Shown piece after piece: positions 37,397 through 50,600 of a DNA stretch of 64,000 bases (positions are counted from its first letter, which is position 1; every line of letters begins with the position of its first letter). The DNA comes from Puffinus mauretanicus. Lineage: Eukaryota; Chordata; Aves; Procellariiformes; Procellariidae. The notes beneath the pieces are model-generated. The model saw nothing but the letters and a program-made list of their open reading frames with translations. It did not search any database and was not told the origin of the DNA. The DNA is taken from the NCBI GenBank assembly GCA_023333565.1, contig JAJKFH010002736.1, positions 1 through 64,000 on the forward strand, written 5' to 3'. A program made the translations under genes and the position numbers.

Positions 37397-38867
37397 GTGC
37401 CTCAATAAGACATATTCTTCAGTACCTTCTTAAATTTTTAATGTACCACAAAATGGATGGTATAGGTTTCAAGAGGAAAGAAATATCTGAAGTAATGTAT
37501 TTTAGAAACCTTTCAAATGTAGTATTTTAACCCTCTTCCTTCCCTAATGATATAATTCTCCCTGTTTTAAAATAGAATGAAAATAGGATACAGGATCATG
37601 CATGTTTCCATCTTCCTCAAACAAGTATGAGTTGAAAAACTCTAGAAAGCTCTTTCTGAGTAGCTATCTGAAAGGAGAAGAAATGGAATGAGAAGGATTT
37701 ACTGATCTATCTTAGAATTTTTTTACAATATCTATTGCTGTAGTTTAGCTATAACGTGAAAATGGTGCCAGACAAACACAGTAAGAAAGATTTAGAAACC
37801 AAAAGAGGAAAGGCATAATGGAAAACCTGCCAATAACAATATATTAAAAAGTGCAGGAAGCACAACTGATCTGAACTTCTTCTCTCCGTGCCTTGAACTT
37901 CTTGAATTATATTTCAATTCCAAAGTATTTGACAGCTAATTACCATTAGCATGCAGGGTGACATTCTTTCCAACAAAGATGATTAGGAAAAGTCTTTGAA
38001 CAGATAAAGTAAACAATATAAAAATTCCTTCCATGTGAAATTTGATTGTACATTGAAAAAAAGAATTATAAGGAACGTTCCACTTAATTAAAAACATAGA
38101 TAAAATACTGTGATTAGCCAGGTACAGGTTTGGGTATGTTGGTGCAGTCTCGATCCTACTGAAGTCAATAACAAAATTCTCAAATCCTTCATTAGAGCCA
38201 GGATATAATTTCTTCTTAGATCTGTATTACATAGAAAGTTGGATAAAAGACGTAGACTTTCTGAGATTTCTGCCTAAAAGAAAACTTACTTAAAAAAAAA
38301 AAAAAAAGAGAGGAAGAAAGTAGAAATAAATATTTGAAAATGAAGAAATTGAAGAAATTAGTCCCAACATTGTAACTTAGAGTTTGTAGGCTTTTCAATA
38401 TAAATGAAACTCTAAATGTTTTAATACCTGTGGAAGAGAAACAAAACAAAACAGGGAAAATCCACAAAAGAAATGAAATGTATATGTTAAAAACTTCTTC
38501 AATGTATCAAATATTATGTCAAGTAAAACTCTATGGATCTCATGCAGGAACCCCTGTAAGTGTTCAATTTGAACGTGATTGTGAAGAGCGTGGACTGTAT
38601 CTCTGCATGCTACAGACCTTTGAAGAAGAGGTGCACAAGAGGATCCCAATGCCTTGTTTTCTTACATGATTCTAGTCCGATGCTTGCCTCACCATTACCA
38701 GGCGATTGACTTGCTGTCTGTACCCACTCATTCTCCACTAATTACTGTATGAATAAGAGTGAAATATAGAATATGCTGTCCCTGTTTTCATTCCATTGTC
38801 TGCAACAGTGATAACTGGAAGCTATACCTAAAAGAAGTTTTTCATTCTTGTCGGTCTCAGTCATGCA
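37397..38867. other. No gene recognised
   Basis: AT-rich sequence with an A-rich run at about 38292-38307. Overlapping short frames on both strands at 38216-38669 have no recognisable domain. Confidence 0.5.
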
Positions 38868-40158
38868 ATGCATGTCCACACAAGTCCATGGGACCCAACA
38901 AGATGCATCCCAGAGTCCTGAGGGAACCTGTAGATGGAGTTGCTACTTCGCTCTCCATCGTATTTGAAAAGTCATGGCAGTCAGGTGAAGTCCCCAGTGA
39001 CTGGAATAAGGGAAACATCACACCCATCTTTTTTAAAAAAGGTAAAAAGGAGAGCCCTGGGAACTACCGACCATTCAGCCTCACCTCTGTGCCCAGTAAG
39101 ATCATGGAACAGATCCTCCTGGAAGATATGTCAAGGCATGTGGGTGAGAGGAAGATGTGGAGGTGTGATTAGAGACAGCCAGCATGGCTTCACAAAGGGC
39201 AAATTGTGCCTGACTAATCTGGTAGCCTTCTACAATGGACTGCTTGTGGATAAGGGAAGAATAACTGATGTCCTCTACCTTGCCTTCTCTAAGGTCTTTG
39301 GCATGGTCCCACATAACATCCTCATTGCTAAATTGGAGAGGTATGGGTTGGATGGATGGACTATTCAACGGGTAAGGAATTGGGTGGATGGCCACACCCA
39401 AAGAGTTGCAGTCAACGGCTCAGTATCCAAGTGGAATCCAGCAACAAGTGGTGTCCCTCAGGTGTCCATATTGGGACCAATACTATTTAATATCTTTATT
39501 AATGACAGAGAGAGTGGGGTGAAGTGTAGCTTGGTGCAGCCCAGAAAGCCAACCTCATCCTGGGCTGCATCAAAAGAAGCATGGCCAGCAGGTCGAGGGA
39601 GGTGATTCTGCCCCTCTGTTCTGGTGAGACCCCACCTGGAATACTGCGTCCAATTCTGGGGTCCTCAGCACACGAAAGACATGGACCTGTTAGTGCAGGT
39701 CCAGAGAAGGGCCACAAAAATGATCAGAGGGCTGGAACATCTCTCCTATGAAGAAGAGCTGAGAAAGTTGGGGTTATTCAGCCTGGAGAAGAGAAGGCTT
39801 CGGAGAGACCTTATTGTGGCCTTTCAATGCCTAAAGGAGGCTTATAAGAAAGGTGGAGGGAGATTTTTTACGAGAGCCTGTAGTGAAAGGAGAAGGAGTA
39901 ATGATTTTAAACTAAAAGAAAGTAGATTTAGACTAGATAAAAGGAAGAAATTCTTTACTAGGAGAGTGTTGAGACACTGTAACAGGTTGCCCAGAGTAGC
40001 TGTGGATATACCATCCCTGGAAGTGTTCGAGGTCAGATTGAATGGGGCGTTAGCAACCTGATCTAGTTGAAGATGTCCCTGCCCATGGCAGCAGGGTTGG
40101 ACAAGATGGTTTTTAAAGGTCCCTTTCAGCCCAAATCATTATATGTTTCTACGATTTA
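38868..40158 (+). mobile_element. CR1 LINE with internal deletion of the RT catalytic region
   Basis: About 1.3 kb of CR1 ORF2 and 3' UTR in plus orientation. Readable blocks in order are [91 protein letters not shown]. After GVKCS (near 39528) the sequence jumps to a region equivalent to [11 protein letters not shown] and [10 protein letters not shown], so about 100 codons including the FADD catalytic box are absent. The C-terminal part (39624-40061) reads MRPHLEYCVQFWGPQ to NRLPRVAVDIPSLEVF. The 3' UTR follows with GGTTGGACAAGATGG and CCCAAATCATTATATG. Frameshifts separate the blocks. It is a dead, 5'-truncated copy. Confidence 0.94.
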
Positions 40159-43100
40159 CCATTTCATCCTAGTGCTGGCCCTTTACTTTTCTTTACTTTT
40201 CTGATCTATTAAATACACAGATTTTCTATTCTTTTCAGACAACAGCATAAGCCAAATTAATGGGAATAAAAGGAGGGTTTAGGTTTTTCAAAGCTATATG
40301 ATCTATAATTGGTGGTTTATAGCTGCCTTATTTTCAACTAGTAAACTTCAAAGAGCAGGAACTTTTCAAAATATTGTCCTTTTGACCCTCATGTAAAAAA
40401 GTGGAGGATATTTCAGTATTGTAAACAGAAAGATAATTGTTTCAACATTCAATGTGTTGCTATTACCAAATATATGAAACTAAAATAGTTTAAGAACCAT
40501 TTGCTGTATATTTACTATTTCCAAGGACACACTATTTTTTGTGATCTTGGTTTTATCTATGTTTCTTACAGCAACTTTCTTACTATTTTCAAAGTTATTG
40601 TGAAATTAGAATATTATAAAGGCATAAAAAAAATCTAAATGTTTAATGTATATAAAATTAAAAATGCCATGTAAGAAAGGATTTGTCAATATGAGAAAAC
40701 TAGTATTAGTAATATATGTGTTACAAATATGCAAAAGTAGCAAAGAATTGTAGCGATAAAGAAAGTAAAGGTTGATTTTTTGTGCTGAAACTTGGTTTTA
40801 CAAAAGAAATATTTTTTTTGTTTAGAAATATTCAGAAAAGAGAAGAAATCAAAGCCTCTTAGTAAAAAAGCAAATATCCAAAAGAGTGATGGAAGCATTG
40901 ATCTTAAAGGTCATTGCTATTGTTTATGTTTTGTAATGTTTGCTAGGCTTCACGTTTTATTAACTGTAACTCAGGTATAAATACAATTATCAATGTAACA
41001 TATGCACAAACCAGTTTATTCTACCCTTGTTCCCTAAATGTAAGAGAGAAGGAATCAATATGCTTATTTCATTTCTGGGAAGACTGTATACACACTCATG
41101 AGGAGAAAGAAGAGTAATGAATTGTAACTGACTACTTACAAATCATTGAAAGTTGTCAATAACAATTGTTTTGAAAAACGTAAGTGAAATATCAAGGCAC
41201 AATTTCAAATCTGAAGACTTCTGTTAGTCATGGATTACCTTTCTCTTTAACTAATTTATTCAACCTCAGGTGCTGTTTGGAGGCTTATCAATAGAGACCT
41301 CTTTTGAAATAGGACCAAAGATTTATACATGAACAAGACCATTCCAAAGAAGTATTTGAGTGAACCATTACGCATAGTCCATCTGAATTCACAGCATGTA
41401 TATGTTGTAATGAATGGTCAGAGGTAACAAAAAGTGAAATGTGTGTTGGTTTCCATCATTTTAGTCTTCAATAGCATTCGTGTTCAGTTTAACAGAGGAG
41501 TGGTGAAAATACAGATTGGACTTTTAAGTCTAACTTCAGGGATGTTTTACTCTCTCCTAAACAAGTTACTTGAGATACCTGTGTCAATTTTTACTGGAAC
41601 AGGCAGCTCAAACTGCCATGAAAATAATCTGAAGCCTGAATATGTCAGTGTCAGGCAAAAGACATTCTTTACATACATTCTACTTGAGCAGTGAAAAAAC
41701 ATTGATCTTTCTGAAACATTGTACTTGAGCATGCCTAAAGTTCTTGAGTGAACAATATCGTATTGTATCTTTTGGAATATCATCCTGCAGTTTGATTAAG
41801 AGCTAGCAAAGGTAAAACCCAACACAGAGATACCCATTTCTGTCCTAGAATTTATAATAGCTCAATTCATGCAACATGGACCACTAAAAATATTGTTGCT
41901 AATAAGGTAAGGGTCAATATGACAAGATGCCAAACCTCCCCCATGCAGGGAAAATGTCCCTCATAGTTTTCATCACCGGGAGATTCTAACAAAGTCAAAT
42001 CTCTCTCCATGATCCAATCTCCCCATCAGTAGAATGACAATAATAAAGCGCTCTCATTATCGTAAGAAGCTCTGACATGCACAAGTTTAAAATAGGAACA
42101 AGTGTTAAGAATTAGGCAAACAAGATCCGAGCATAAAAATTCACTGACTGTGTATCTTGTTTGATTTCATTTTTATTTTGTCTTTATGTGTGTTGTTGTG
42201 TTTCAGCAGGAAGATGAGGGAGCCAGCATAAGGCTGTCTCCATTTTCCAGAAAAACAGCAGAAATATCACTACAGTAATGTAGTTTTTTTATATTTGAAG
42301 CTAAGTAATTGCCAAATCAAACAAAGGAAATTTAGGATACTTTTGTTTCACAGCTTTGGAATAATTTCCACTGAAGAGTTTATATCATGCATGTTTTTGA
42401 AACAGGATCCACATGTTAATTTATTAAGATAGTTCTTAATTTTCATAAGAACATATATTCTAGTTTCTAAAGTGATTTGGGCACAGAGTAACTGAGGCAA
42501 TTGTGGCCTCAGGAGACTAGGCTTAGTGTGTAGTCAGCGGAGATGACTTTTGCAGGAACAATAAGAAGAGAAGCCTTAGATGTTCTGAATTATCTTCTGG
42601 AGGAGTCTCCTAGACATTCCACTGCTTATGGGAGAGCTTGACTTGTCAAGGAAAGATATGTTTGTAAGAAGAAATCACTGAGGCCAAACATCATAAATTT
42701 CAGTGAAAAGTAAGCTTAGATGTCATTTGAATTCCAATTGCTCTTTATTATACTTAGATATATTTTATATATGGTTTTGAGTCCTCAAATAACATTTACC
42801 ATTTAAGTCCCTAAGTAACTCAAAAAAAAACAAACAAAAAAATAAAGCAGGTGAAAAACCTACACTGCCCAGACATTTTTATTCCAAGAAAAAAATTGAG
42901 GTACCTAAATTGTGTCAAACCAAACAGTTTATGTTTGATAGCAGTAGATTACAATGTGGCTATATAACTTTTTATCAGAGGAAATACTGTTATCTGGCCT
43001 TAAAAGACTGTGTGTACTAAATGGAAGTTTAGGTGCATTTACGGCAGCTTTATCTGCTTAGCAGAAGCAAAGTTTGGGGATAGATGCTGACATTCCTGTT

Positions 43101-44037
43101 CATGCAGTTCTGCCTTTTGAACCTTACTCTGCAAACCACCCTGAAGCAGTGTGAAGTTAAGTCAGGTACTGCTCATGACCAACTGGGCTAGCAGTAAATA
43201 AAGCTATCTAAGTAGTGAGAAGTAACAAACCTAGCATTTTTCAAGCACTTACCTCAGAATTTACAATGCTTTATTGTGTAGTTTTCAGTTGTCATTTATG
43301 TCAATGGAGGTGTTTTGTTCTGAAATGGTTCCGGGTATTTTTCTCTGGGTATGAAAAAGATCGTTTTGACACATACTTGTAAATTATTTTGTGATTTTGA
43401 AATGTGATCACAACGAGCATTTTGATTTTTCTATGTATATCAAAGGTAGCTTAAAAGATAGTTTATATAATAAAATGTGATGAGGAGCTTAAAAAACAGC
43501 AAGATGGCAATTAACTATTCAAACAACAGGTGTAAGGCTGTCATGGATGGAGTCTTAACTCACTGAAGTGTCTCAAACTGTCATAACTTTCCAAAAATTA
43601 TTCTGCAGCCCAATTATACAAGAATGCCATGATACACCAAGTATGAGACACAATTGTATGACTATATGAATTCAAACAAATCAATTATAATAGTTTCTTC
43701 TGACCTTAAAACCTTTGAATGATATAAAATTTTATATCATACATTTATTTATGTAAATAAGATACAGATGAAGCTCATTCTGCAGGACTGAATGGATGCA
43801 TTGTTTCACCTGATTTTAATATTTCAAAAATTTATTCTCAAAGCAATTCCATTATGTTCCTGAAACTGCTTTATTAGTACTGCACATAGTCGTACTACTA
43901 TTCTTATCTATACTGGGTTTTTTAACAGGAGTTTCTTTCAGTACGAAAAACAGGAACAAAAATTGAAAAATGACTGCATATTCCTCCAACAAGGAACAAG
44001 ATTTTGTAGGAGTCATTTTCATCAGCATATACCATAC
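40159..44037. other. No gene recognised; one MIR-like remnant
   Basis: AT-rich sequence. A MIR-like fragment near 41991-42112 is listed separately. Frames at 41434-41694 and 41547-41783 overlap on opposite strands and show no family features. Confidence 0.5.
41991..42112 (+). mobile_element. Possible MIR/CORE-SINE remnant
   Basis: AAGTCAAATCTCTCTCC, then AATCTCCCCATCAGTAGAAT, then GACAATAATAAAGC follow the order of the MIR core and 3' region (from memory CAAGT..CTT..CCTCTCTG, CAGTTTCCTCATCTGTAAAAT, GGGATAATAAT). Diverged but colinear over about 100 bases. Confidence 0.48.
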
Positions 44038-44042
44038 CCATA

Positions 44043-44629
44043 TGTGCTGGTTTTGGCTGGGATAGAGTTAATTTTCTTCACAGTAGCTGGTATGGGGTTA
44101 TGTTTTGGATTTGTGCTGAAAACAGTGTTGATAACGCAGGGATGTTTTAGTTATTGCTGAGTAGTGCTTACCCAGAGTCAAGGCCTTTTCTGCTCCTCAC
44201 GCCACCCCACCAGTGAGCAGGCTGGGGGTGCACAAGAATTTGGGAAGGGACACAGCTGCGACAGCTGACCCCAACTGACCAAAGGGATGTTCCATACCAT
44301 ATGACGTCATGCTCAGCATATAAAGCTGGGGGAAGAAGAAGGAAGGGAGGATGTTTGGAGTGATGGCGTTTGTCTTCCCAAGTAACCGTTACGCGTGATG
44401 GAGCCCTGCTTTCCTGGGGATGGCTGAACACCTGCCTGCCGATGGGAAATAGTGAATGAATTCCTTGTCTTGCTTTGCTTGCGTGTGCGGCTTTTGCTTT
44501 CCCTGTTAAACTGTTTTTATCTAGTTTTCTCACTTTTACTCTTCTGATTCTCTCCCCCATCCCACTGCGGGGGGGAGTGAGCGAGCGGCTGTGTGGGGCT
44601 CAGTTTCTGGCTGGGGTTAAACCGTGACA
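44043..44629 (+). mobile_element. Solo ERV LTR, subtype c (copy 4)
   Basis: A 587-bp LTR in plus orientation, from TGTGCTGG to ACCGTGACA. It is flanked by CCATA (44038-44042) and TCATA (44630-44634), a 5-bp duplication with one mismatch. U3 has CTGGTATGGGG and AGTCAAGGCCTTTTC blocks not seen in the other copies. The middle (AAGTAACCGTTACGCGTG) and U5 (CTGGCTGGGGTTAAACC) match the inverted LTR at 23856. CRE and TATA boxes are intact. The polyadenylation signal has mutated to GTTAAA (44515-44520). No internal region is present. The open frame on the opposite strand (44168-44560) is antisense LTR, not a gene. Confidence 0.93.
44302..44324 (+). promoter_or_regulatory. LTR U3 promoter: CRE and TATA box
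   Basis: TGACGTCA at 44302-44309 and TATAAA at 44319-44324, ten bases apart, form the best-preserved core promoter of the LTR copies in the window. It would start transcription rightwards near 44350. Confidence 0.6.
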
Positions 44630-44634
44630 TCATA

Positions 44635-47600
44635 TTAACCTGAATATTCTAAAATACATGCAAGCATATTTTGAAAAGTCTTTAAATCTTGAACATGTCA
44701 AGCATACCTGGAAAAAAGAAAAGGTTTGACTGATAAATGCAGCAGTGTCTGAGTGGTGAAGATGGCTAGCACTTGAGGTACCCATCTTCTCTCCAGCACT
44801 GTACTTTGAATTGAAGAGTTGCGGCTTTTTTCACCGTAGAGATGAAACAGCACAGATGAAACATGAACCAACTACTGCCAGAAAACAAAGTTGGGATTAG
44901 CTCAAACTCGGCTATCTCAGACTGATAGTGGACATACAGAATAATTTCTATTTTCAGCCTTCATCTGAATCTTCTGATTCCAAGAGGAACAAAGATAACT
45001 CTGAAATTTGCTGCAAGGAAATAACAGCAGTAAGGCTGTTTTCTTAGTGTAATTTTCCATCTGACCAGAAGCAAGATATGTTAGATTCCTTCCTACTCTC
45101 TTTTTTCTGTCAGTCCAACAATTTTGTGAATATTTCTGATTAGTTACAAATAATCATCTATAAGTATTATTTATAAATAGTTTAAGAGTATAACATAACT
45201 ATATATGAGATATAAACCAAAGACAAAATCTATGATTACTTTAATTAAAAATAAAAATAAAATTGCACTGTACTAAGTAGCTGAGTACTATGGAAGGATG
45301 GCAGTGACAGCCGGTCATGGGGCAGTGTCACACAACATCAGGAGCACAGCACAGATAATAGCTCTTTTGAAGTCTAAACCAACACAAGGATGCAGACAGC
45401 AAACATCGTCTGAAGGCACAGAATGTCTTTCTAGGTTTCAGGCATCAGAAAAGGCAGGTAGTTTATATAACATAAATATTTAACGAAAAAAACATGTTTA
45501 TATTGGGGTTTTTTTTGCCTTTCTTAAAACAGAAAATCCAATATAATAAAAAGGGATGGAAAGAATTCACTTCAACTTCATATACCATATTCAGAATTGT
45601 TAAGTAACAATAAATGTATAGGTTGAATATGTACATATCAACATGAATTGTATGTTTGACCTTCAGCTTACAGTGCCAAAGTCCACAATCTTTGTTTCTG
45701 AATAAGAGACACAAACCAGAAAGTACTAATTTTGAGTCTTAAAATATGAAGATAAGGTAACAAAATGTCTACACATACAAAAAAAACCTTCTTTCCTTCC
45801 CCCATTTTGCCAGGAGAATCATACCAAAATATTTCACTTTTCATGTGTACCAATTGAATCAAAGTGGTTTAGCTTTCTGAATAAATCTGATATCTTCAAC
45901 TGTGTATTGTTTTGACCTAAAACTCTCTGCTTAACTCTTAATGAACCTAATGAGGTTTGTGGTGCAACAAATTCAGAATCATGCTCTCCTTTGCGATTAG
46001 GACTCTCTAGAAAGACATCTCTGTGGGAAAAAATAGCCTGGAGCATAGCATAAGATTCTCATGACTATGTTGTCTCCTGGCAGATGTATTTCAGGTGTAA
46101 GGGGAATTGAATGTGGCCTAACAGAAATTACAGATTCTGTATACAAACTACTGTTCTAGTAATGCACAGAAGCATAACAGAGATAAACATCTCACTGAGC
46201 CAAAAATAAATTTGTTTAGACACCACCAAGTAAAACATTTTAAAAATTTTTGTCCTGTCAAAAAATAATAATTTCAACTTGCATTGATAAGAGGCAAAAA
46301 CAAATGTAGAAAAATCAGATTTTTCACCAAAGAGACACTCCAAGTTTCTGCTAGCTATGGGCAGAGCACTGCAATGCTCTTTTTTACTCTCTGTGCAAGC
46401 TACCACTGAAGCCCTATCTGTAAGCTCTGTTGCACCTAGCACAGCCAGCAGGCTACGTATTTCACTAGACTGAGTTTAAAATAAATGCCTTAGAAAGACA
46501 CCCTGTTAACATGGCTAAAAGTACATTTTGTAACTGGTTATCCTTTTCAGTATAAACTGCTCAGTGAATAGCAGATGAAGTAAGAAATTTTTTTTTAATG
46601 CAGTGTATCTGTTTCAGTAGTCACTGTACAAAAAATAGCTTTCAATGTAACATGCATTTTTTTCACATTAAGTTTCTAGAGACTGCAGGATGAATTACAT
46701 TCTCTGAGGCCTCCATAAATATCAGAAGCAGCAAAAATCAAAAAAGAAATTTAATAACAGAATCTGTGATGGTTTAGTACTATAAGTTATCTTGGAGAAT
46801 ATATTAATAAAATGTGCTAATAAAATACATTCAAATTCTGGGAATTTTCAGTCAAAATATATTTTGAAAGAAAAACAGTCAATAAGATAGAGTAATTCAT
46901 GATATTGCAATTTACTTCCAATAGTTTTTTTTTTAAAAGGTAAAATGGGAAGTCTGCCTGAAACTTTCATGTTCTTCTACGATGTATTTAAACAGTCAAC
47001 ACCTACCCACTTACCCTCTGTCTGTCACGTCTTTTGGGTTCATGAGACTGACTTAAAATGAAGGGATTGATAAAAAGAGGTCTGCTCTTTTTGCACTGTC
47101 TTTACAATGTTTCTTATGTATTTAACAGAATTTATTTATGCCCTGCATTTTTCTGATATCGTATCATAATGGGACATTTTTGCATTCAAAAGCAAATACA
47201 ATTCTGTGTGAACCAATTCTTTGAGCAATTGATGGGCAGCTGAAAGAAGAAAACGCTTGACAACTGTTGGGTGAATCACCTGTAAACGGTGCTGGTTCAA
47301 AGGCTTTGTTATGCCATGAGCCCCTTTGTTCTCTTCCAGACACGAGTTGAGAGCAGATAGCAAGCTGCAACTGTTAGCTCAAATAATATTCATAGCCTGC
47401 TACTTTGCTCCTATGTATTAAAGACACAAAATAAAAATTGTCTTGGAGAAAATGAAACTCGATAAGAAAAGAAAAAAAACCAACAAAATGGTACACATAT
47501 TTATAACCAGACAACGAGGTGTATAGTATAATGCATTAGAGTTTCACAAACAATCAATACAAATTATTGGATATAAAATTACTTTTTGATTACCACTGTG

Positions 47601-50600
47601 AAAACACAAGCTGCTCAAGTCATTCTTCACACCACTATTGATTTTACTCTACTGTTTCTATTGCATTTTAAAGCATTTCATGTCAATTCTTAAGTCTCCA
47701 TTCTACTGCTAAATGCTAAGCAAACGCACAAAGGATAAACCTGGAAGTTTTAAGGGTGGAGAGCTCTAAATATTATTTTTCATCCTTTAATCTCCATGCT
47801 CTTTCTACCACAGCTTGTTGAAGACTGAAACATATTTTCATAGTCGGACTACACCCGGGAACTACCAGAATTTTCCTAACCTTTTAACCCCTTCATTTAT
47901 TTCATGTTATTAGCCTTTACCACTCTGTAGCAGCTTTCTATCATGTGGCACTTTGCTTCCTGTTGGTTCCCATGGCAATGGTCAGGTCATCTGTCAAATG
48001 ACAGAGCAATATACTGTAGTCATCTCTCAGAGCTGGTAAGTAGGTTCTTTTATTTTTCATTTGTCAAGTTGTCAAATACTCAGCAACAAGCACGGTACTT
48101 CTGCCTCTCTTCTTTTCCTGAGAGGTGAAATATGAAACTTAAGGACCAAGACAAAGACAAACCTAGGAATATTTGCTGCTGTATTCACTTTTTTTCTCAG
48201 TGAACTGAGCTTTGTAAGGTATAAAGTTACTTTCAGTTTAGGGTCAGACGTGGAATTAGCTGGTCTGAATACAATGTGATACAAATTTCTCTCAATCCTA
48301 TGTGGTGAGACCAGTGTGTGCGTGTGTGTGTCTTGTTATTTTCTCCATTATCTTGAATATGCCAGTATTTCTAGTCTGCTGCAGTTCTGATGTTCTCTTT
48401 GATGAACATTTGTATTTACAATGTATGTCTGACTGTGTATCGTTTTAAAAATATGTACAGATATCTGTACAAGGAAAGTGTCAATTAATACAATATTGGT
48501 AAACCTCTCTTGGAATGAAATAGAATAACTGTTTTGCAAGCATCAGCACAATGCCCACAATGTCCAGGTTAAGTGAGAAGACCTACTTCACACAGTTAAA
48601 AATTCAAGGGAATAATTTTGGTAGATAGAGTGTAGTTATCCATAAAGTACCTAGGCCATTACTCAAAGGTAGTGGTCCTATTCTTGCAAGACAATGAATT
48701 ACATGATGATGACAATGGGAAAAAAATTTAGTTTCAGGAGTGATGAGAAAAAGAAGGATGTATAAGAAAGACATCTGAAACACATGGACTAATCAAGCTT
48801 TTGATGGAAAACTTCATAAAAAATAGTATTGTGTGCAACATGTCTGCTGAGGATGTGAATTACTTTTTTTCTACTCAGAGATTAAACGCCCAAAGAACAC
48901 TGAATCTCAGGTTACCCTACATTGGGAAAAATTGTAAAGTTGTCATTACTAAGACAATGTCAAGTAATATCCAGCCACAAAACAAGATGAGAAAAAGCCT
49001 TATTGGTTTTTTGCAAGATATAGCATTGATCTTAACTTGTTGGGTGCTTGAAAAAGAATATAATCATCAAAGTTTTGGTGTTGACATTCAAATAGGAGCC
49101 TCCAAAGCAGAATAGGAAACAAGAATACTAATCTGATCATTGATTTGCCAGATTCTGACTAACAGAAATTTCACATTTGCAAGGTTTATTTGTTCAGCTT
49201 TCTACTAGCTAGAGGAATTTATACAAAACACAACAGTAAATTAGAAATATGAGAAAGTATTTGCAGTCTATAATGAACACTTAAAGTTGATGTAGGTTTA
49301 CAGTAAATGAACTGGAGACAGATTTCCTATATTTAAAGAATAAATATGAGGAACATAAGAATAATTCACTTAAAAGGACAAAGTTTTCTTATAGGGTAAA
49401 TAAAGTAATAGCACAATATGGTCATTTTACTTCAGTGTTTGTAGCAAAATTACTTTAAAAGAATGTCAGATAGACTTTTCTTAACTGTAGCCATACATTT
49501 TATTAAAAATAATCAACTTTTTATTTGAATAACATACTTTGAATAACAGTAGCACAGTCCACCACATTTGGATGACTTTAGTGCGGTCCACAGCACTTCA
49601 ACATTTAGTAATAATCAGTAATTGTTTACTATTTGGCTCATGTCCAAACCATGTAAAAGTAACCAACCTCTTGATTAAATCTTCCCTAGAATTTCTCTGG
49701 TGGCTAAGGCTATGACATTGGCAAGTCTCAGTGGTTTTGTTATAGTTCTAGCTAACATGATCAAGGAAGTAACTACGAGCTTCAGCCTTAGACCTGAATC
49801 CTTCTTCTTAATAAAAAGGACACATTATGACTGGCAAGGGATTGCCATATTATCTTTGCTCTTTATATCAAAATACATATTTTTCAAAGAGTTATTTAGG
49901 AATTAGCTCATGAAATTATCTATCTACAACTACACAGTGACTAGCTGTTTTAACAGACATGCAAAGCCCTCATCCCCTCACTCTGACACCATTAAATAAA
50001 GAAGAAAAAAAAAAAAACAAACCACATTCTTTTTAATGTTTAGGAAAACATCTAAAAGCACAGTATCTAATTGTTGTCTTCATTAGGGGTTTTGTTTGTT
50101 TGTTTCTCTTACCATGATAGGACAAAAGCAATGACTGCTTTTCCTCACCACTTATCAGAGTGCATTCAGGTCTCTGTAAAACATGTTGTTAATTAAAGAT
50201 TATCTCAAATAACACAGTGGAAGACACATTAGTGCATTCAGCTATACCTATGGCAGCTTCTATGATGTGTTTTGGAAAATTCCATTTGTTAGAAAATTTA
50301 GAATTTATTATACTGTAAAAACTTTAACATGACATTATTTTCTTGACCCCTCATAAAAATCTGATGCTCAATGAGATTTTTGATATAATATCCTTCCTAT
50401 TCATAACACTACATACTTAATTCATTTGTTAGTTTCTCGTTTTTGAGTAATGATTTACTCAGCAGTAAATCTAGCAGTACTAGCAGTAAATAGCAGTACT
50501 CTATTTTTAAATAGAAAGAAATTACTGAACTCATGTACTGATAGGTGTTTTACATGCTGTAATTACATACAGGTATTTAACATGCATATGAATTGCACCA

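Noticed and set aside
38934..39605. 223-codon frame as a possible gene
   Set aside because: It mixes in-frame and out-of-frame CR1 reverse transcriptase sequence and spans the internal deletion.
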